This document shows, one piece after another, positions 26,669 to 35,458 of a stretch of DNA of 64,000 bases. Made by a program: the position numbers and the translations under genes. The notes below the pieces were generated by a model, which worked only from the letters and a program-made list of their open reading frames with translations, searched no databases and was not told the DNA's origin. Each line of letters opens with the position of its first letter. The stretch's first letter is position 1. Source of the stretch: Paenibacillus sp. MAEPY2 (GTDB taxonomy: Bacteria; Bacillota; Bacilli; Paenibacillales; Paenibacillaceae); NCBI RefSeq assembly GCF_000499205.1, contig NZ_AWUK01000017.1, forward strand, positions 1-64,000, read 5' to 3'.

Positions 26669-27802
26669 TTACTTTTTACTTGTAGCCGTTTCCTGAATAA
26701 TGGCCACAACCACTTGGGACAGCTTCACAATATCCTCGGCGCGGATGCGTTCTTTCGTCGTATGGATATATTCATAGCCAACAGCCAGGTTGACCGTAGG
26801 TATGTTGAACCCATTAAAGATGTTGGCATCACTGCCACCACCGGATGCAAACGTGCTGGTCTCCAGACCCAGGCTTCGAATAGCACGCTGCGCAAGCTGA
26901 ACAACCTCGTGTTCATCATGGAAGCCAAATGCAGGATACAGGATCTCACTTCGGAATTCAGCGGTTGCACCATATTTGCGGCATGTCGTTTCCAGAGCTT
27001 CACGCATCTGAGCTACTTGCAGTTCTACCTTTTCCTGCACAATACTGCGTGCCTCAGCCTCGATCTGTACAAAATCACAGACAACGTTCAGTGCTGAACC
27101 GCCCTGGAATTTGCCGATGTTCGCCGTAGTCTCATCATCAATTCGTCCCAGCTTCATCGCCGCAATTGCTTTGGCAGCCACTTGAATGGCACTGATCCCA
27201 TCTTCCGGATTCACACCCGCATGTGCGGATTTTCCATAGATGTTCATTTGAATTTCCGCTCTGGCTGGAGCAGCCACACAAATTGTACCCACCGCTCCGT
27301 TGGAATCCAGGGCATAACCGAACTCGGCTTCAATATCCTTCGGATTCATTGCACGTGCACCAACCAGACCCGATTCTTCACCGACAGTAATTACGAATTG
27401 AATTTTCCCGTGAGGGATGTTGTTCTCTTGAATGGCTCGAATCGCTTCAAATAAAGCGGCAATCCCCGCCTTGTCATCTGCACCCAGAATGGTCGTGCCA
27501 TCACTGCGAATCCAGCCGTCTTCACCCAGCTCAGGTTTAATTCCCTGTCCAGGTGTTACGGTATCCATATGACAGGTGAAAAAGATGGGCGCTACTTCTT
27601 CCGCACCCTCGGCTTCCCAGGTAATCACGAGATTACCCGCGCCATGTCCGGTTTTCTCCATCGTGTCGTCCTCATATACGCTGAGGCCAAGCTGAGTAAA
27701 TTGTTCTTTTAACACTTTTGATATATTCTGTTCATGGGTTGTCTCACTATCAATCTGCACCAGTTCCATAAACTGATCAATAACGCGCTGCTGTTTTATC
27801 AT
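26669..27802 (-). CDS. PepT-like M20 metallopeptidase (YqjE-like)
   Basis: 377-aa member of the M20/M25 zinc peptidase family. Metal and catalytic signatures: FTCHMDTVTPG near residue 75, LGADDKAGIA near 106, VGEESGLVGA near 141 (catalytic Glu), ALDSNG near 164 and a C-terminal His near IHTTKE 350. Closest by wording to peptidase T-like YqjE of Bacillus, which probably cleaves small peptides. The gene stands between the convergent mciZ-like gene and the divergent Prli42-like gene. Confidence 0.9.
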   Translation of the reverse strand: MIKQQRVIDQFMELVQIDSETTHEQNISKVLKEQFTQLGLSVYEDDTMEKTGHGAGNLVITWEAEGAEEVAPIFFTCHMDTVTPGQGIKPELGEDGWIRSDGTTILGADDKAGIAALFEAIRAIQENNIPHGKIQFVITVGEESGLVGARAMNPKDIEAEFGYALDSNGAVGTICVAAPARAEIQMNIYGKSAHAGVNPEDGISAIQVAAKAIAAMKLGRIDDETTANIGKFQGGSALNVVCDFVQIEAEARSIVQEKVELQVAQMREALETTCRKYGATAEFRSEILYPAFGFHDEHEVVQLAQRAIRSLGLETSTFASGGGSDANIFNGFNIPTVNLAVGYEYIHTTKERIRAEDIVKLSQVVVAIIQETATSKK

Positions 27803-27885
27803 AGGACTTTCCTACCTTTCGTCAATACGTTACAATACAATTACTATGGTCTGTTTATTCATTTGTTGAAAGGAGTTCTCTCATC

Positions 27886-27987
27886 ATGCAAAAAAAGAAA
27901 TGGTTCCGCATCATTATCTATCTCATGCTGCTCGCCATGATTGGGTCCACCCTTTTCATTGCGCTCGAACCTTTATTGTTCGGATAG
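27886..27987 (+). CDS. Prli42-like stressosome-anchoring miniprotein (33 aa)
   Basis: 33-residue protein: a basic start (MQKKKWFR) followed by a single hydrophobic helix (about residues 9-27) and a short tail. This is the layout of Prli42, the tiny membrane protein that tethers the stressosome through RsbR in Listeria and is widespread in Firmicutes. An AGGAG lies ten bases before the ATG and a terminator follows the stop. Family assignment rests on size, charge pattern and hydrophobicity only. Confidence 0.65.
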   Translation: MQKKKWFRIIIYLMLLAMIGSTLFIALEPLLFG

Positions 27988-27992
27988 AAACC

Positions 27993-28040
27993 TGAAGCCT
28001 TTTGACTGTCTGACTTACAGACGGAGAAGGGCTTCTTTTT
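27993..28040 (+). terminator. Terminator of the Prli42-like gene
   Basis: GAAGCCTTTTGACTGTCTG and CAGACGGAGAAGGGCTTC pair imperfectly around a short loop, followed by TTTTT. The 3' arm overlaps the last codons of the convergent lipB gene. Confidence 0.7.
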
Positions 28041-28722
28041 CTGTAATCCAGGTAATCTCATACGGGAAAATCCGATTGAAGTATGGAACGATATCCTGTG
28101 CAACCTGTTCCACAGTGTAGGTTTTGCCTGTAATATCCTCGAGCGAGGTCACACCATACTGCTCAATGCCGCAAGGAATAATTCCCTGGAAACCTGCGTG
28201 CTGAATGCCGGAGGTGATATTAAAAGCAAATCCGTGACTCGTCACGAAGCCACGCCGATGTTTACACCGATTGAACTTTACACCGATGGCGGCAATTTTC
28301 AGATCTTCGATCCATACACCCGTGTAACCCTCTTTGCGTCCCGCTTCAATACCCTGATCAGCCAGATAATCAATAATCATCTGTTCCAGACAGCGTAAAT
28401 AGCCATGTAAATCCAAAGCTTCATCCCGTCCAAGAACAAGCAGCGGGTAACCTACCAATTGGCCAGGGCCATGATAAGTAATATCACCGCCGCGGTCAAT
28501 TTGAAACAAGGAGATGCCTTGCTCCCGCAGTTCATCTTCACTGAGAAGCAGGTGCTCCGGGTGATTCTGTGAACCGATCGTATACGTCGGTGGATGCTGG
28601 AGCAACAGCATCTGTTCCGCTCCTTCTCCCTCATCCAGTTGCTGCACAATCGCTTTCTGGCGGTTCCAAGCCTCTTCATAATCAAGCATCGGTATGTATA
28701 CAACATCCAGCGGCTTGCTCAT
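28015..28722 (-). CDS. lipB: Octanoyl-[ACP]:protein N-octanoyltransferase LipB
   Basis: Transfers octanoate from acyl carrier protein to lipoyl domains. Motifs: RGGDITYHGPGQLVGYP near residue 75, the catalytic Lys in IAAIGVK near 143 and the catalytic Cys in IIPCGIEQYGVTSL near 178. The ATG at 28722 gives the normal 235 aa; the open frame to 28821 is not family-like. It lies downstream of the bkd genes whose E2 carries a lipoyl domain. B. subtilis uses LipM/LipL instead of LipB. Confidence 0.94.
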   Translation of the reverse strand: MSKPLDVVYIPMLDYEEAWNRQKAIVQQLDEGEGAEQMLLLQHPPTYTIGSQNHPEHLLLSEDELREQGISLFQIDRGGDITYHGPGQLVGYPLLVLGRDEALDLHGYLRCLEQMIIDYLADQGIEAGRKEGYTGVWIEDLKIAAIGVKFNRCKHRRGFVTSHGFAFNITSGIQHAGFQGIIPCGIEQYGVTSLEDITGKTYTVEQVAQDIVPYFNRIFPYEITWITEKEALLRL

Positions 28723-28882
28723 GATTTCTCCACACCCTTCTGTTTCAATGTTCATTGCCTGATGAGCATTATTGAAGAAAACGGGAAAAGTGCACGGCCT
28801 TTGGCACATACACTTTCCCATTATCCATCTATTCAGCGCCGGGCATCATTAGTAACTCATTGAAATGATGCATACGCTCTCC

Positions 28883-30334
28883 TTAATAAACTTTCGTTTC
28901 CATCGTGTATCCTTCAAGGTTCTCTTTTACACGTTGCAGGAAGCGTCCGCTGATGACCCCATCCAAAATACGATGATCCAGGGAAAGACAAAGGTTCGCC
29001 ATGGAACGGACAGCAATCATGTCATTGATGACCACAGGTTTCTTCACGATGGACTCAAATGTAAGAATCGCTGCCTGCGGGTAGTTAATAATAGGTTGCG
29101 ACAGAATCGAACCAAATGATCCCGTATTGTTCACCGTGAACGTACCGCCCTGCATATGGTCCAGCTTCAAAGTACCTTCACGTGTTTTACGTGCCAGCTC
29201 ATCCACTTCCCGGGCTAACCCTGCAATATTGCGCTGATCCGCGTGTTTGATTACAGGTGTCAGTACAGAATCTTCTGTACCGACTGCCATGGACAGGTTG
29301 ATATCCCGTTTCACAATAATTTTGTCGACAGCCCAAACGGAGTTCATGATTGGATAGTCTTTAATGGCGTTGACGACGCCCTTCATCATGAAGGACAGAT
29401 ACGTCAGGTTAATGCCTTCCTTACGCTTGAACTCATCCTTGAGTTTGTTGCGGAGCATTACCAGATTGGTCACGTCCACTTCAATCATCGTCCATGCGTG
29501 CGGAATTTCCGATACACTTTGACGCATATTACGTGCAATAGCATTACGAACGGGGGTAACGTCGATGAAATATTCGGATCTTCCCTGGCCGCCACCCTCG
29601 ACTTCGATTTGCGGGATTTTCGGACTTTCAGTCAGATGTATGCCGGAATGTCTTACAGGAACGCCTGCATCAGCTGCAGGGATAGACTCCGCATTAGATG
29701 GGCCGGTTTCTCCGACGCTCCGGTTCAGGCCGCTGAACGGTGAAGAAGAAGGCGCTCCTGAAGGTGCATGCTGCCCTGAAACAGAAGACTCTGCAGGAAC
29801 AGCACTTGTGTTACCTCCTTGTGCAACGTAAGCCAGCACATCCTTACGGGTAATCCGACCACCTGCTCCGGAACCCTGAATATTCTGCAAGTTCAAGCCA
29901 TGTTCGGCTGCGAGTGTCTGCACCGCAGGGGAATACCGGTTACGCATTGGCTGATTGGGATCATGAACTGCCGTACTCACTGCACCTGCCGCAGGTGTGT
30001 AACTCGCACGTTGTTGTACATGGCCTTGGGCCTCATTATGTTGCTGCGTGGTTGGTGTTACCTGCTCTGAGGCCTCCTCATCGGTAGCAGCAACCTGCAT
30101 ACGGCAGATCGCTTCTCCAACAGCAATGGTCGTGCCTTCTTCGACCAACAGGTCACCCATAATTCCATCAACGGTTGATGGAATCTCTGCGTTGACTTTA
30201 TCCGTAATGACTTCACAGATTGGCTCGTATTGTTCAACCCGGTCACCCGGTTTTTTCAACCATTTGGCAATGGTAGCCGAGACCAGCGATTCCGCCAGCT
30301 GCGGCATAATGACCTCGATCCATTTCATACTCAT
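28883..30334 (-). CDS. bkdB: Branched-chain 2-oxoacid dehydrogenase E2 (dihydrolipoyl acyltransferase)
   Basis: Core E2 subunit. One lipoyl domain (about residues 3-78, lipoyl Lys in ITDKVNAEIPS), a Gln/Ser/Pro-rich linker, a peripheral E3-binding domain (RYSPAVQTLAAEHGLNL, then GSGAGGRITRKDVLAYV) and a C-terminal catalytic domain with LSLDHRILDGVISGRFL. The GTG at 30346 abuts the Shine-Dalgarno; the ATG at 30334 is better placed. Last of lpdV-bkdAA-bkdAB-bkdB. A pyruvate-type substrate cannot be excluded, but E1 alpha wording and the layout favour branched-chain acids. Confidence 0.93.
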   Translation of the reverse strand: MSMKWIEVIMPQLAESLVSATIAKWLKKPGDRVEQYEPICEVITDKVNAEIPSTVDGIMGDLLVEEGTTIAVGEAICRMQVAATDEEASEQVTPTTQQHNEAQGHVQQRASYTPAAGAVSTAVHDPNQPMRNRYSPAVQTLAAEHGLNLQNIQGSGAGGRITRKDVLAYVAQGGNTSAVPAESSVSGQHAPSGAPSSSPFSGLNRSVGETGPSNAESIPAADAGVPVRHSGIHLTESPKIPQIEVEGGGQGRSEYFIDVTPVRNAIARNMRQSVSEIPHAWTMIEVDVTNLVMLRNKLKDEFKRKEGINLTYLSFMMKGVVNAIKDYPIMNSVWAVDKIIVKRDINLSMAVGTEDSVLTPVIKHADQRNIAGLAREVDELARKTREGTLKLDHMQGGTFTVNNTGSFGSILSQPIINYPQAAILTFESIVKKPVVINDMIAVRSMANLCLSLDHRILDGVISGRFLQRVKENLEGYTMETKVY

Positions 30335-30382
30335 TGGTTTTATCACTCCAAACTTTGCTTTTAAACGATCTCACTACACGAA

Positions 30383-31369
30383 TTAATACTCGGCAAGCGT
30401 ACGCATCGCTTCCTTGGCTTTATCCTTGCTCAGCATATAAAATTTCTCCAATGTTGGGCTAATCGGCATTGCCGGTACATCCGGTCCGCAGAGACGCTGA
30501 ATCGGCGCATCCAGTTCGAACAGGCATTCTTCACTAATGATAGCTGCCACTTCAGCTCCTACACCACCGGTTTTATTATCTTCGTGCACAATCAACACTT
30601 TTCCTGTCAGACGAGCCGATGCAATGATGGCTTCGCGATCAAGCGGCTGTAATGTGCGCAGATCCAGAACGTGAGCAGTAATGCCTTCTTCACGCTCCAG
30701 CTCCTCGGCAGCCTGCATGACAAAATGAAGTGGCTGGCTGTAACCGATAACTGTAATATCTGCTCCTTCACGAAGCACGTTGGCTTTACCAATTGGAACG
30801 ATGTAATCATCCTCAGGCACATCTTCCTTGATCAGCTTGTAGCATTTTTTGTTCTCAAAAAAGAGTACCGGATCCGGGTCGCGAATGGCTGCTTTGAGCA
30901 GTCCCTTCGCATCGTATGCCGAGTAAGGAGCTATAATTTTCAGACCCGGTGTGCCAAAGAAGATCGATTCCGGACATTGGGAATGATACAACCCACCGAA
31001 AATACCGCCGCCAATCGGCGCACGAATAACGATCGGACAACTCCAGTCATTGTTGGAGCGATAGCGAATTTTGGCCGCTTCACTAATAATCTGATTCGTT
31101 GCAGGCAGCATGAAATCCGAATATTGCATTTCGGCAATAGGTTTCATGCCATACATCGCAGCACCAATGGCTACACCTGCAATGGCTGATTCGGACAAAG
31201 GTGTGTCCATGACACGCATTTCACCGAACTGATCCTGCAACCCTTTGGTTGTAGTGAACACGCCGCCTTTGACCCCTACATCCTCACCAAGGATAAAGAC
31301 ATTTTCATCCCGCTCCATCTCTTCTTTCATCGCGAGACGGATTGCATCAATATATTCCATAACCGCCAT
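30383..31369 (-). CDS. bkdAB: Branched-chain 2-oxoacid dehydrogenase E1 beta
   Basis: 328-aa beta subunit forming the thiamine diphosphate active site with E1 alpha. Typical stretches are ILGEDVGVKGGVF near residue 26, DTPLSESAIAGVAIGAA near 55, APIGGGIFGGLYHSQ near 117 and the transketolase C-terminal domain from about residue 200. It follows bkdAA after two bases and precedes bkdB by 48 bases, consistent with one transcript. Confidence 0.95.
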   Translation of the reverse strand: MAVMEYIDAIRLAMKEEMERDENVFILGEDVGVKGGVFTTTKGLQDQFGEMRVMDTPLSESAIAGVAIGAAMYGMKPIAEMQYSDFMLPATNQIISEAAKIRYRSNNDWSCPIVIRAPIGGGIFGGLYHSQCPESIFFGTPGLKIIAPYSAYDAKGLLKAAIRDPDPVLFFENKKCYKLIKEDVPEDDYIVPIGKANVLREGADITVIGYSQPLHFVMQAAEELEREEGITAHVLDLRTLQPLDREAIIASARLTGKVLIVHEDNKTGGVGAEVAAIISEECLFELDAPIQRLCGPDVPAMPISPTLEKFYMLSKDKAKEAMRTLAEY

Positions 31370-31371
31370 GC

Positions 31372-32400
31372 TTACCGTCCCCCTTCTTCGCTGTCCGCAT
31401 ATACGTGCGTCAGAGTGTCCTCAGGTTTTGGATATGGCGCGTTGTCTGCATATTCAGTCGCTTCTTTCATTTCCAACGCAAGCTGGGAAGCCAGATCCGC
31501 ATCCCGGGCTTCGTCCCAGATGCCGCAGTCGATCAGATAGTTCTTCATGCGAAGGACGCCGTCCTTCTTCCAGTTCTCTTCAACCTCTTCCTTCGTCCGG
31601 TAAGCCAGATCATTGTCGGAAGTGGAATGCGGAGACAAACGATACATCATCGCTTCAATAAGCGTAGGTCCTTCACCAGCGATTGCGCGGCGGCGAGCTT
31701 CTTTAACTGCACCGTATACTTCCAGCGCATCGTTTCCGTCTACACGAAGTCCGGGGAACCCGTAACCAAGTGCACGATCCGATATTTTACCACTAAGCTG
31801 CTTGTGGATCGGAACCGAGATGGCATACTGATTGTTCTCACACATAATAATCACGGGAAGTTTATGAACCCCTGCGAAATTGGCACCTTCGTGGAAATCG
31901 CCCTGGTTGCTTGACCCTTCGCCAAAAGTTACAAAAGAAACGAATTCTTTCTTCTTCATTTTGGCAGCAAGTGCAAACCCTACAGCGTGCGGAACCTGTG
32001 TGGTAACCGGGCTGGAGCCCGTAACAATCCGCAGCTTTTTGTGCCCAAAGTGACCCGGCATTTGCCGTCCGCCACTATTCGGATCTTCCGCCTTTGCAAA
32101 AGCAGACAGCATCAGCTCACGTGGCGTCATGCCCACTGCCAGTACAAAGCCATAATCCCGGTAATACGGTAAATAATAATCGTGATCCCGGTCCAGACCG
32201 AAGGCAGCGCCTACTTGCGCAGCTTCCTGTCCTACACCGGATACGTGAAAGTTAATTTTGCCGGCCCGTTGCAAGAGCAAGCAACGCTCGTCGAACTTAC
32301 GTGCGAGCAGCATGTATTTGTACATATCCAATACTTCACCATCGCTAAGTCCCAGCTGTTCATGCCGATGGACCGCGTCTGCAGTACCTTGTGAACTCAT
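31372..32400 (-). CDS. bkdAA: Branched-chain 2-oxoacid dehydrogenase E1 alpha
   Basis: 342-aa thiamine diphosphate-binding subunit that decarboxylates the 2-oxoacids of Leu, Ile and Val; the product acyl-CoAs prime the branched fatty acids typical of Bacilli. Visible are the TPP-binding region FGEGSSNQGDFHEGANFAG (with GEG in place of the usual GDG) near residue 170, and the YRLSPHSTSDND phosphorylation-loop-like stretch near 272, characteristic of branched-chain rather than pyruvate E1. 139 bases separate it from lpdV. Confidence 0.94.
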   Translation of the reverse strand: MSSQGTADAVHRHEQLGLSDGEVLDMYKYMLLARKFDERCLLLQRAGKINFHVSGVGQEAAQVGAAFGLDRDHDYYLPYYRDYGFVLAVGMTPRELMLSAFAKAEDPNSGGRQMPGHFGHKKLRIVTGSSPVTTQVPHAVGFALAAKMKKKEFVSFVTFGEGSSNQGDFHEGANFAGVHKLPVIIMCENNQYAISVPIHKQLSGKISDRALGYGFPGLRVDGNDALEVYGAVKEARRRAIAGEGPTLIEAMMYRLSPHSTSDNDLAYRTKEEVEENWKKDGVLRMKNYLIDCGIWDEARDADLASQLALEMKEATEYADNAPYPKPEDTLTHVYADSEEGGR

Positions 32401-32539
32401 ATGAGGTACCTCCTTTTAATCAGAGCCTGTGCCCGTCTTACTACCCGATCTTATAACCTGGTACTAAGACTTGGCTTAACCTTATTATAATCCCATTTAC
32501 CCAAAAAAGGAAAGGACCTTTCTCATAAGCCTGTCCGGC

Positions 32540-33964
32540 TTACATTCCAATCGCTTTTCCGTCAACTGCCAACATAGCTTCACCCATGATTTCCGATAAA
32601 GAAGGGTGAGGATGGATCGTCTGTCCCACTTCCCAAGGTGTGGCATCCAGCATCTGAGCCAGAGAGGCCTCAGCGATCAGTTCCGTCACATGGGTACCGA
32701 TCATATGTACACCCAATATATCATTCGTCTTGGCATCGGCGATTACCTTCACGAATCCATCCCGGCTTCCATGAACCAAGGATTTTCCAATCGCCTGGAA
32801 CGGGAACTTGCCTGTTTTGACTTCGTAACCGCGCTCTTTGGCTTCACGCTCCGTGAATCCGATACTCGCTGCTTCCGGACGTGTATAGACACAACGCGGG
32901 ATTCGATGCGATTCGACGGCATGTACCGTTTCACCCGCCAGATGATTCACAGCCAGAATACCTTCATGACTCGCCGCATGTGCAAGCTGTAATCCGCCGA
33001 TAACATCGCCGATGGCATAAATATGTCCCTCACCGGTTTGCAAATGGTTGTTCACGGCAATGAAGCCACGTTCAAGCTTGATATCCGTATTTTCGAGTCC
33101 GATATTTTCGATATTGGCCTGACGACCAACTGACACCAGCATCTTGTCTGCTCTCAGGGTCTCGTGCTTCTCGTCCCCCAGCTTGACATCAATCTGAATA
33201 CCGTCTTTCTCCACGCTATATGTCTCCGTCAGGACGCTGGCCCCTGTCAGGAAACGAACACCGCGTTTGCCAAGCAGTCTCTGCATTTCCTTCGCTACAT
33301 CTTCATCCTCTGCTGGCAATACATGAGCGGCGGCTTCAACAACTGTAACTTCAACCCCAAAATCATTCAGCATGGAGGCCCATTCGAGGCCTATAACACC
33401 ACCACCTACAATGATCAGAGATGCAGGAAGTTCGTCCATTCGCAGAGCCTCATCACTGCTCATGATGTACCTGCCGTCTGGCTCAAGACCTGGCAGCACC
33501 CGCGGGCGAGAGCCGGTTGCAATAATGAGATTGGTTGGCACCACTGTATCCATCTCGCCATCTTCGAACTCGACAGCGACTGCACCGCTCTGAGGAGAGA
33601 AAATGGAAGGTCCGATCACGCGCCCATTGGCGTGCACGACCTGAATTTTATTTTTTTTCATTAAATACTGCACACCTTGATGAAGCTGCTCCACAATCGC
33701 ATCCTTGCGCGCCTGCACTTTTGGAAATACAAGTGTTGCCCCAGCTGTCTCAATACCGTAAGCTTCACTCTCTTGAATCTCCGCATACACTTCCGCACTT
33801 CGCAGCAATGCCTTACTCGGAATACAGCCACGATGCAGACAGGTGCCCCCCAGCTTATCCTTCTCGATAATAACGACCTGTTTCCCTAACTGTGCAGCAC
33901 GGATGGCAGCAACGTACCCTCCGGTTCCTCCTCCAAGAATGGCAACATCACATGTAATTGGCAT
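32540..33964 (-). CDS. lpdV: Dihydrolipoyl dehydrogenase (E3) of the bkd complex
   Basis: FAD disulfide oxidoreductase that re-oxidises dihydrolipoamide. FAD-binding GGGTGGYVAAIRAAQLG near residue 10, redox disulfide GGTCLHRGCIPSKAL near 39, NAD-binding GGGVIGLEWASM near 186, AIGDVIGG near 315, and the active-site His/Glu motif HPHPSLSE near the C-terminus. Length 474 aa is normal. First gene of the bkd set here; no ptb/buk/bcd or bkdR gene is in the window. Confidence 0.95.
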   Translation of the reverse strand: MPITCDVAILGGGTGGYVAAIRAAQLGKQVVIIEKDKLGGTCLHRGCIPSKALLRSAEVYAEIQESEAYGIETAGATLVFPKVQARKDAIVEQLHQGVQYLMKKNKIQVVHANGRVIGPSIFSPQSGAVAVEFEDGEMDTVVPTNLIIATGSRPRVLPGLEPDGRYIMSSDEALRMDELPASLIIVGGGVIGLEWASMLNDFGVEVTVVEAAAHVLPAEDEDVAKEMQRLLGKRGVRFLTGASVLTETYSVEKDGIQIDVKLGDEKHETLRADKMLVSVGRQANIENIGLENTDIKLERGFIAVNNHLQTGEGHIYAIGDVIGGLQLAHAASHEGILAVNHLAGETVHAVESHRIPRCVYTRPEAASIGFTEREAKERGYEVKTGKFPFQAIGKSLVHGSRDGFVKVIADAKTNDILGVHMIGTHVTELIAEASLAQMLDATPWEVGQTIHPHPSLSEIMGEAMLAVDGKAIGM

Positions 33965-34204
33965 CTCTTATGTTCTCCTCTATAAATGTAATTTCGATGA
34001 ATTTGTAAGATGATGATTCGGATGATTCTCTGTTTCATAGACATTTATCTGTATTCCATTGTACTCCCCTTGAGCAGCCAACTCAAAATTTGACTCTGAA
34101 ACGCATGGACAGCTTCTGGAAACCAAGCTATGATGGAATCAGGTATGACCTGTAAGCGCAACCTTTATTTTACGTCAACTTCAACCAGAAGGAGTTTAAT
34201 GGTG

Positions 34205-34522
34205 ATGAATACTAGACTTGTCTTTGCACGATTTGTGGCGATTCTTGTTCTGGTCATTCCCGGGTTAATGGCCATGAAGGGATTTCTGATGATGAAAGAC
34301 GCCCTTTTCCTGTATTATGCCGAGCATGGGAACGAGCAGATCTCCCCAGGTTTTCAATGGCTCTCCTTTGGCGGAGGACTTGTCCTGTTTGCCGCAGGCA
34401 TGAGCTTTCTGGGAGGCTGGATTCTATTCCGTGACCGCAAGCGTAATTATGTAGGACCCCGTTTTCGGTCCAAAAGCGCACCCGCAGCCGATAAAGCAGA
34501 CACGCCCGGTACGACTTCCTGA
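34205..34522 (+). CDS. DUF2627 membrane protein (YqzF-like)
   Basis: Small membrane protein with two hydrophobic helices (about residues 6-24 and 48-70) followed by RDRKRN and a variable tail, the pattern of DUF2627/YqzF proteins found near bkd genes in Bacillus. Function unknown. ATG (34199), GTG (34202) and ATG (34205) are all near AAGGAG; 34205 gives the family-like MNTRLVFARFVAILVLVIPG start. Length about 105 aa. A terminator begins inside its last codons. Confidence 0.8.
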   Translation: MNTRLVFARFVAILVLVIPGLMAMKGFLMMKDALFLYYAEHGNEQISPGFQWLSFGGGLVLFAAGMSFLGGWILFRDRKRNYVGPRFRSKSAPAADKADTPGTTS

Positions 34523-34536
34523 GTCCGGGCTTTTTG
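34503..34536 (+). terminator. Terminator of the DUF2627 gene
   Basis: GCCCGG...CCGGGC stem with TTTTTG tail; the 5' arm is in the last codons of the gene. Confidence 0.75.
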
Positions 34537-34705
34537 TCATTTTTTCTGGCTGCACTTTTCATCATCCGGACCTTATAACTACCTTTATATACCTCGCACG
34601 ATCAGGTATAATGCTTATTTATTCAAACACATATTTTGCATAAATTCAGAGTTAGTATCTTGAATATGCACAATGCCCACTCTTCCATAGTCAGGATGGA
34701 TCAAC

Positions 34706-35053
34706 ATGGTATCGTTTATCATTACGCTAAAAAGATTGCTCAAAGGCATTTTCCATGCCTTCAAGGACCAGAAGTTCCTGGCTTTGTTTGTATTAACTGC
34801 TGCGACACTTCTCTCGGGCACGTTATTTTATACCCGCGTTGAAGGGCTGCACTGGATTGATGCCCTGTATTTCTGTGCAGTAACTCTAACCACGGTGGGA
34901 CATCCGGATTTTGTACCGTCGACCGGATTCGGCAAGGCATTTACGGTCATCTATATGTTTGCAGGCATCGGCCTCACCTTCGCCATGATTGCCAGAATTA
35001 CAGCAGGTATTCTATTTCCCCGTAAATTGCAGACAGAAGAGAACCCGGAGTAG
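34706..35053 (+). CDS. Two-TM ion channel protein (Ion_trans_2)
   Basis: 115-aa protein with two membrane helices (about residues 26-44 and 76-98) flanking a pore loop, as in minimal potassium channels. The filter region reads TLTTVGHPDFVP; the usual TVGYGD becomes TVGHPD, so potassium selectivity is uncertain. No RCK or other regulatory domain is present. The start follows AGGATGG six bases ahead. It stands alone, convergent with the 70-aa gene behind a shared hairpin. Confidence 0.82.
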   Translation: MVSFIITLKRLLKGIFHAFKDQKFLALFVLTAATLLSGTLFYTRVEGLHWIDALYFCAVTLTTVGHPDFVPSTGFGKAFTVIYMFAGIGLTFAMIARITAGILFPRKLQTEENPE

Positions 35054-35062
35054 TCTCCGGGT
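35042..35062. terminator. Bidirectional hairpin between convergent genes
   Basis: AACCCGGAG/CTCCGGGTT, a perfect 9-bp stem with a 4-base loop, spans the ends of the channel gene and the convergent 70-aa gene. T-tracts are short on both sides. Confidence 0.6.
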
Positions 35063-35274
35063 TATTCGTATAATGCATCCCGCAGCTTGGTGGACATGCG
35101 TGACTCTTTGGAAGAGGACTTCAGAATCGTTCTGCGCAACGTCAGATTACTGGCTTGCAGCCGCTCCGCTTCAGCGAATAAATCTGCAAACAACATCTGC
35201 GCAGCTTCGTCAAGGGTCGACTGCCCTTTCAAACGTTCATATCGCTCCTGCAATTCGGATAATGCTTCACTCAT
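35062..35274 (-). CDS. Small hypothetical coiled-coil protein (70 aa)
   Basis: Unknown 70-residue, highly charged, helical protein (SEALSELQERYERLKGQ start, Leu heptads in the middle), probably cytoplasmic. The ATG at 35274 has GAGGTG six bases ahead and is preferred to the GTG at 35283. No function can be assigned. Confidence 0.65.
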   Translation of the reverse strand: MSEALSELQERYERLKGQSTLDEAAQMLFADLFAEAERLQASNLTLRRTILKSSSKESRMSTKLRDALYE

Positions 35275-35458
35275 CGTTAACACCTCTTTTCAATCGCTCC
35301 TGGTTCATCCACTACACTGACGTAACCAACAGCTTAACAATCCATATAGTAACACAAAGCTGCTCAGATTAGTTCTGGCTCTTACTAAAGATTTTGTGGT
35401 ACTCTGTAATGGTCGCTTTTTTTTGTTGAATCCCGTATGTGAGAGGAGTAGCAGAACT

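Noticed and set aside
32500-32535. GAAAGGTCCTTTC palindrome before bkdAA as a terminator
   Set aside because: Stem has almost no loop and lies just after the lpdV stop region; stability too low to call.
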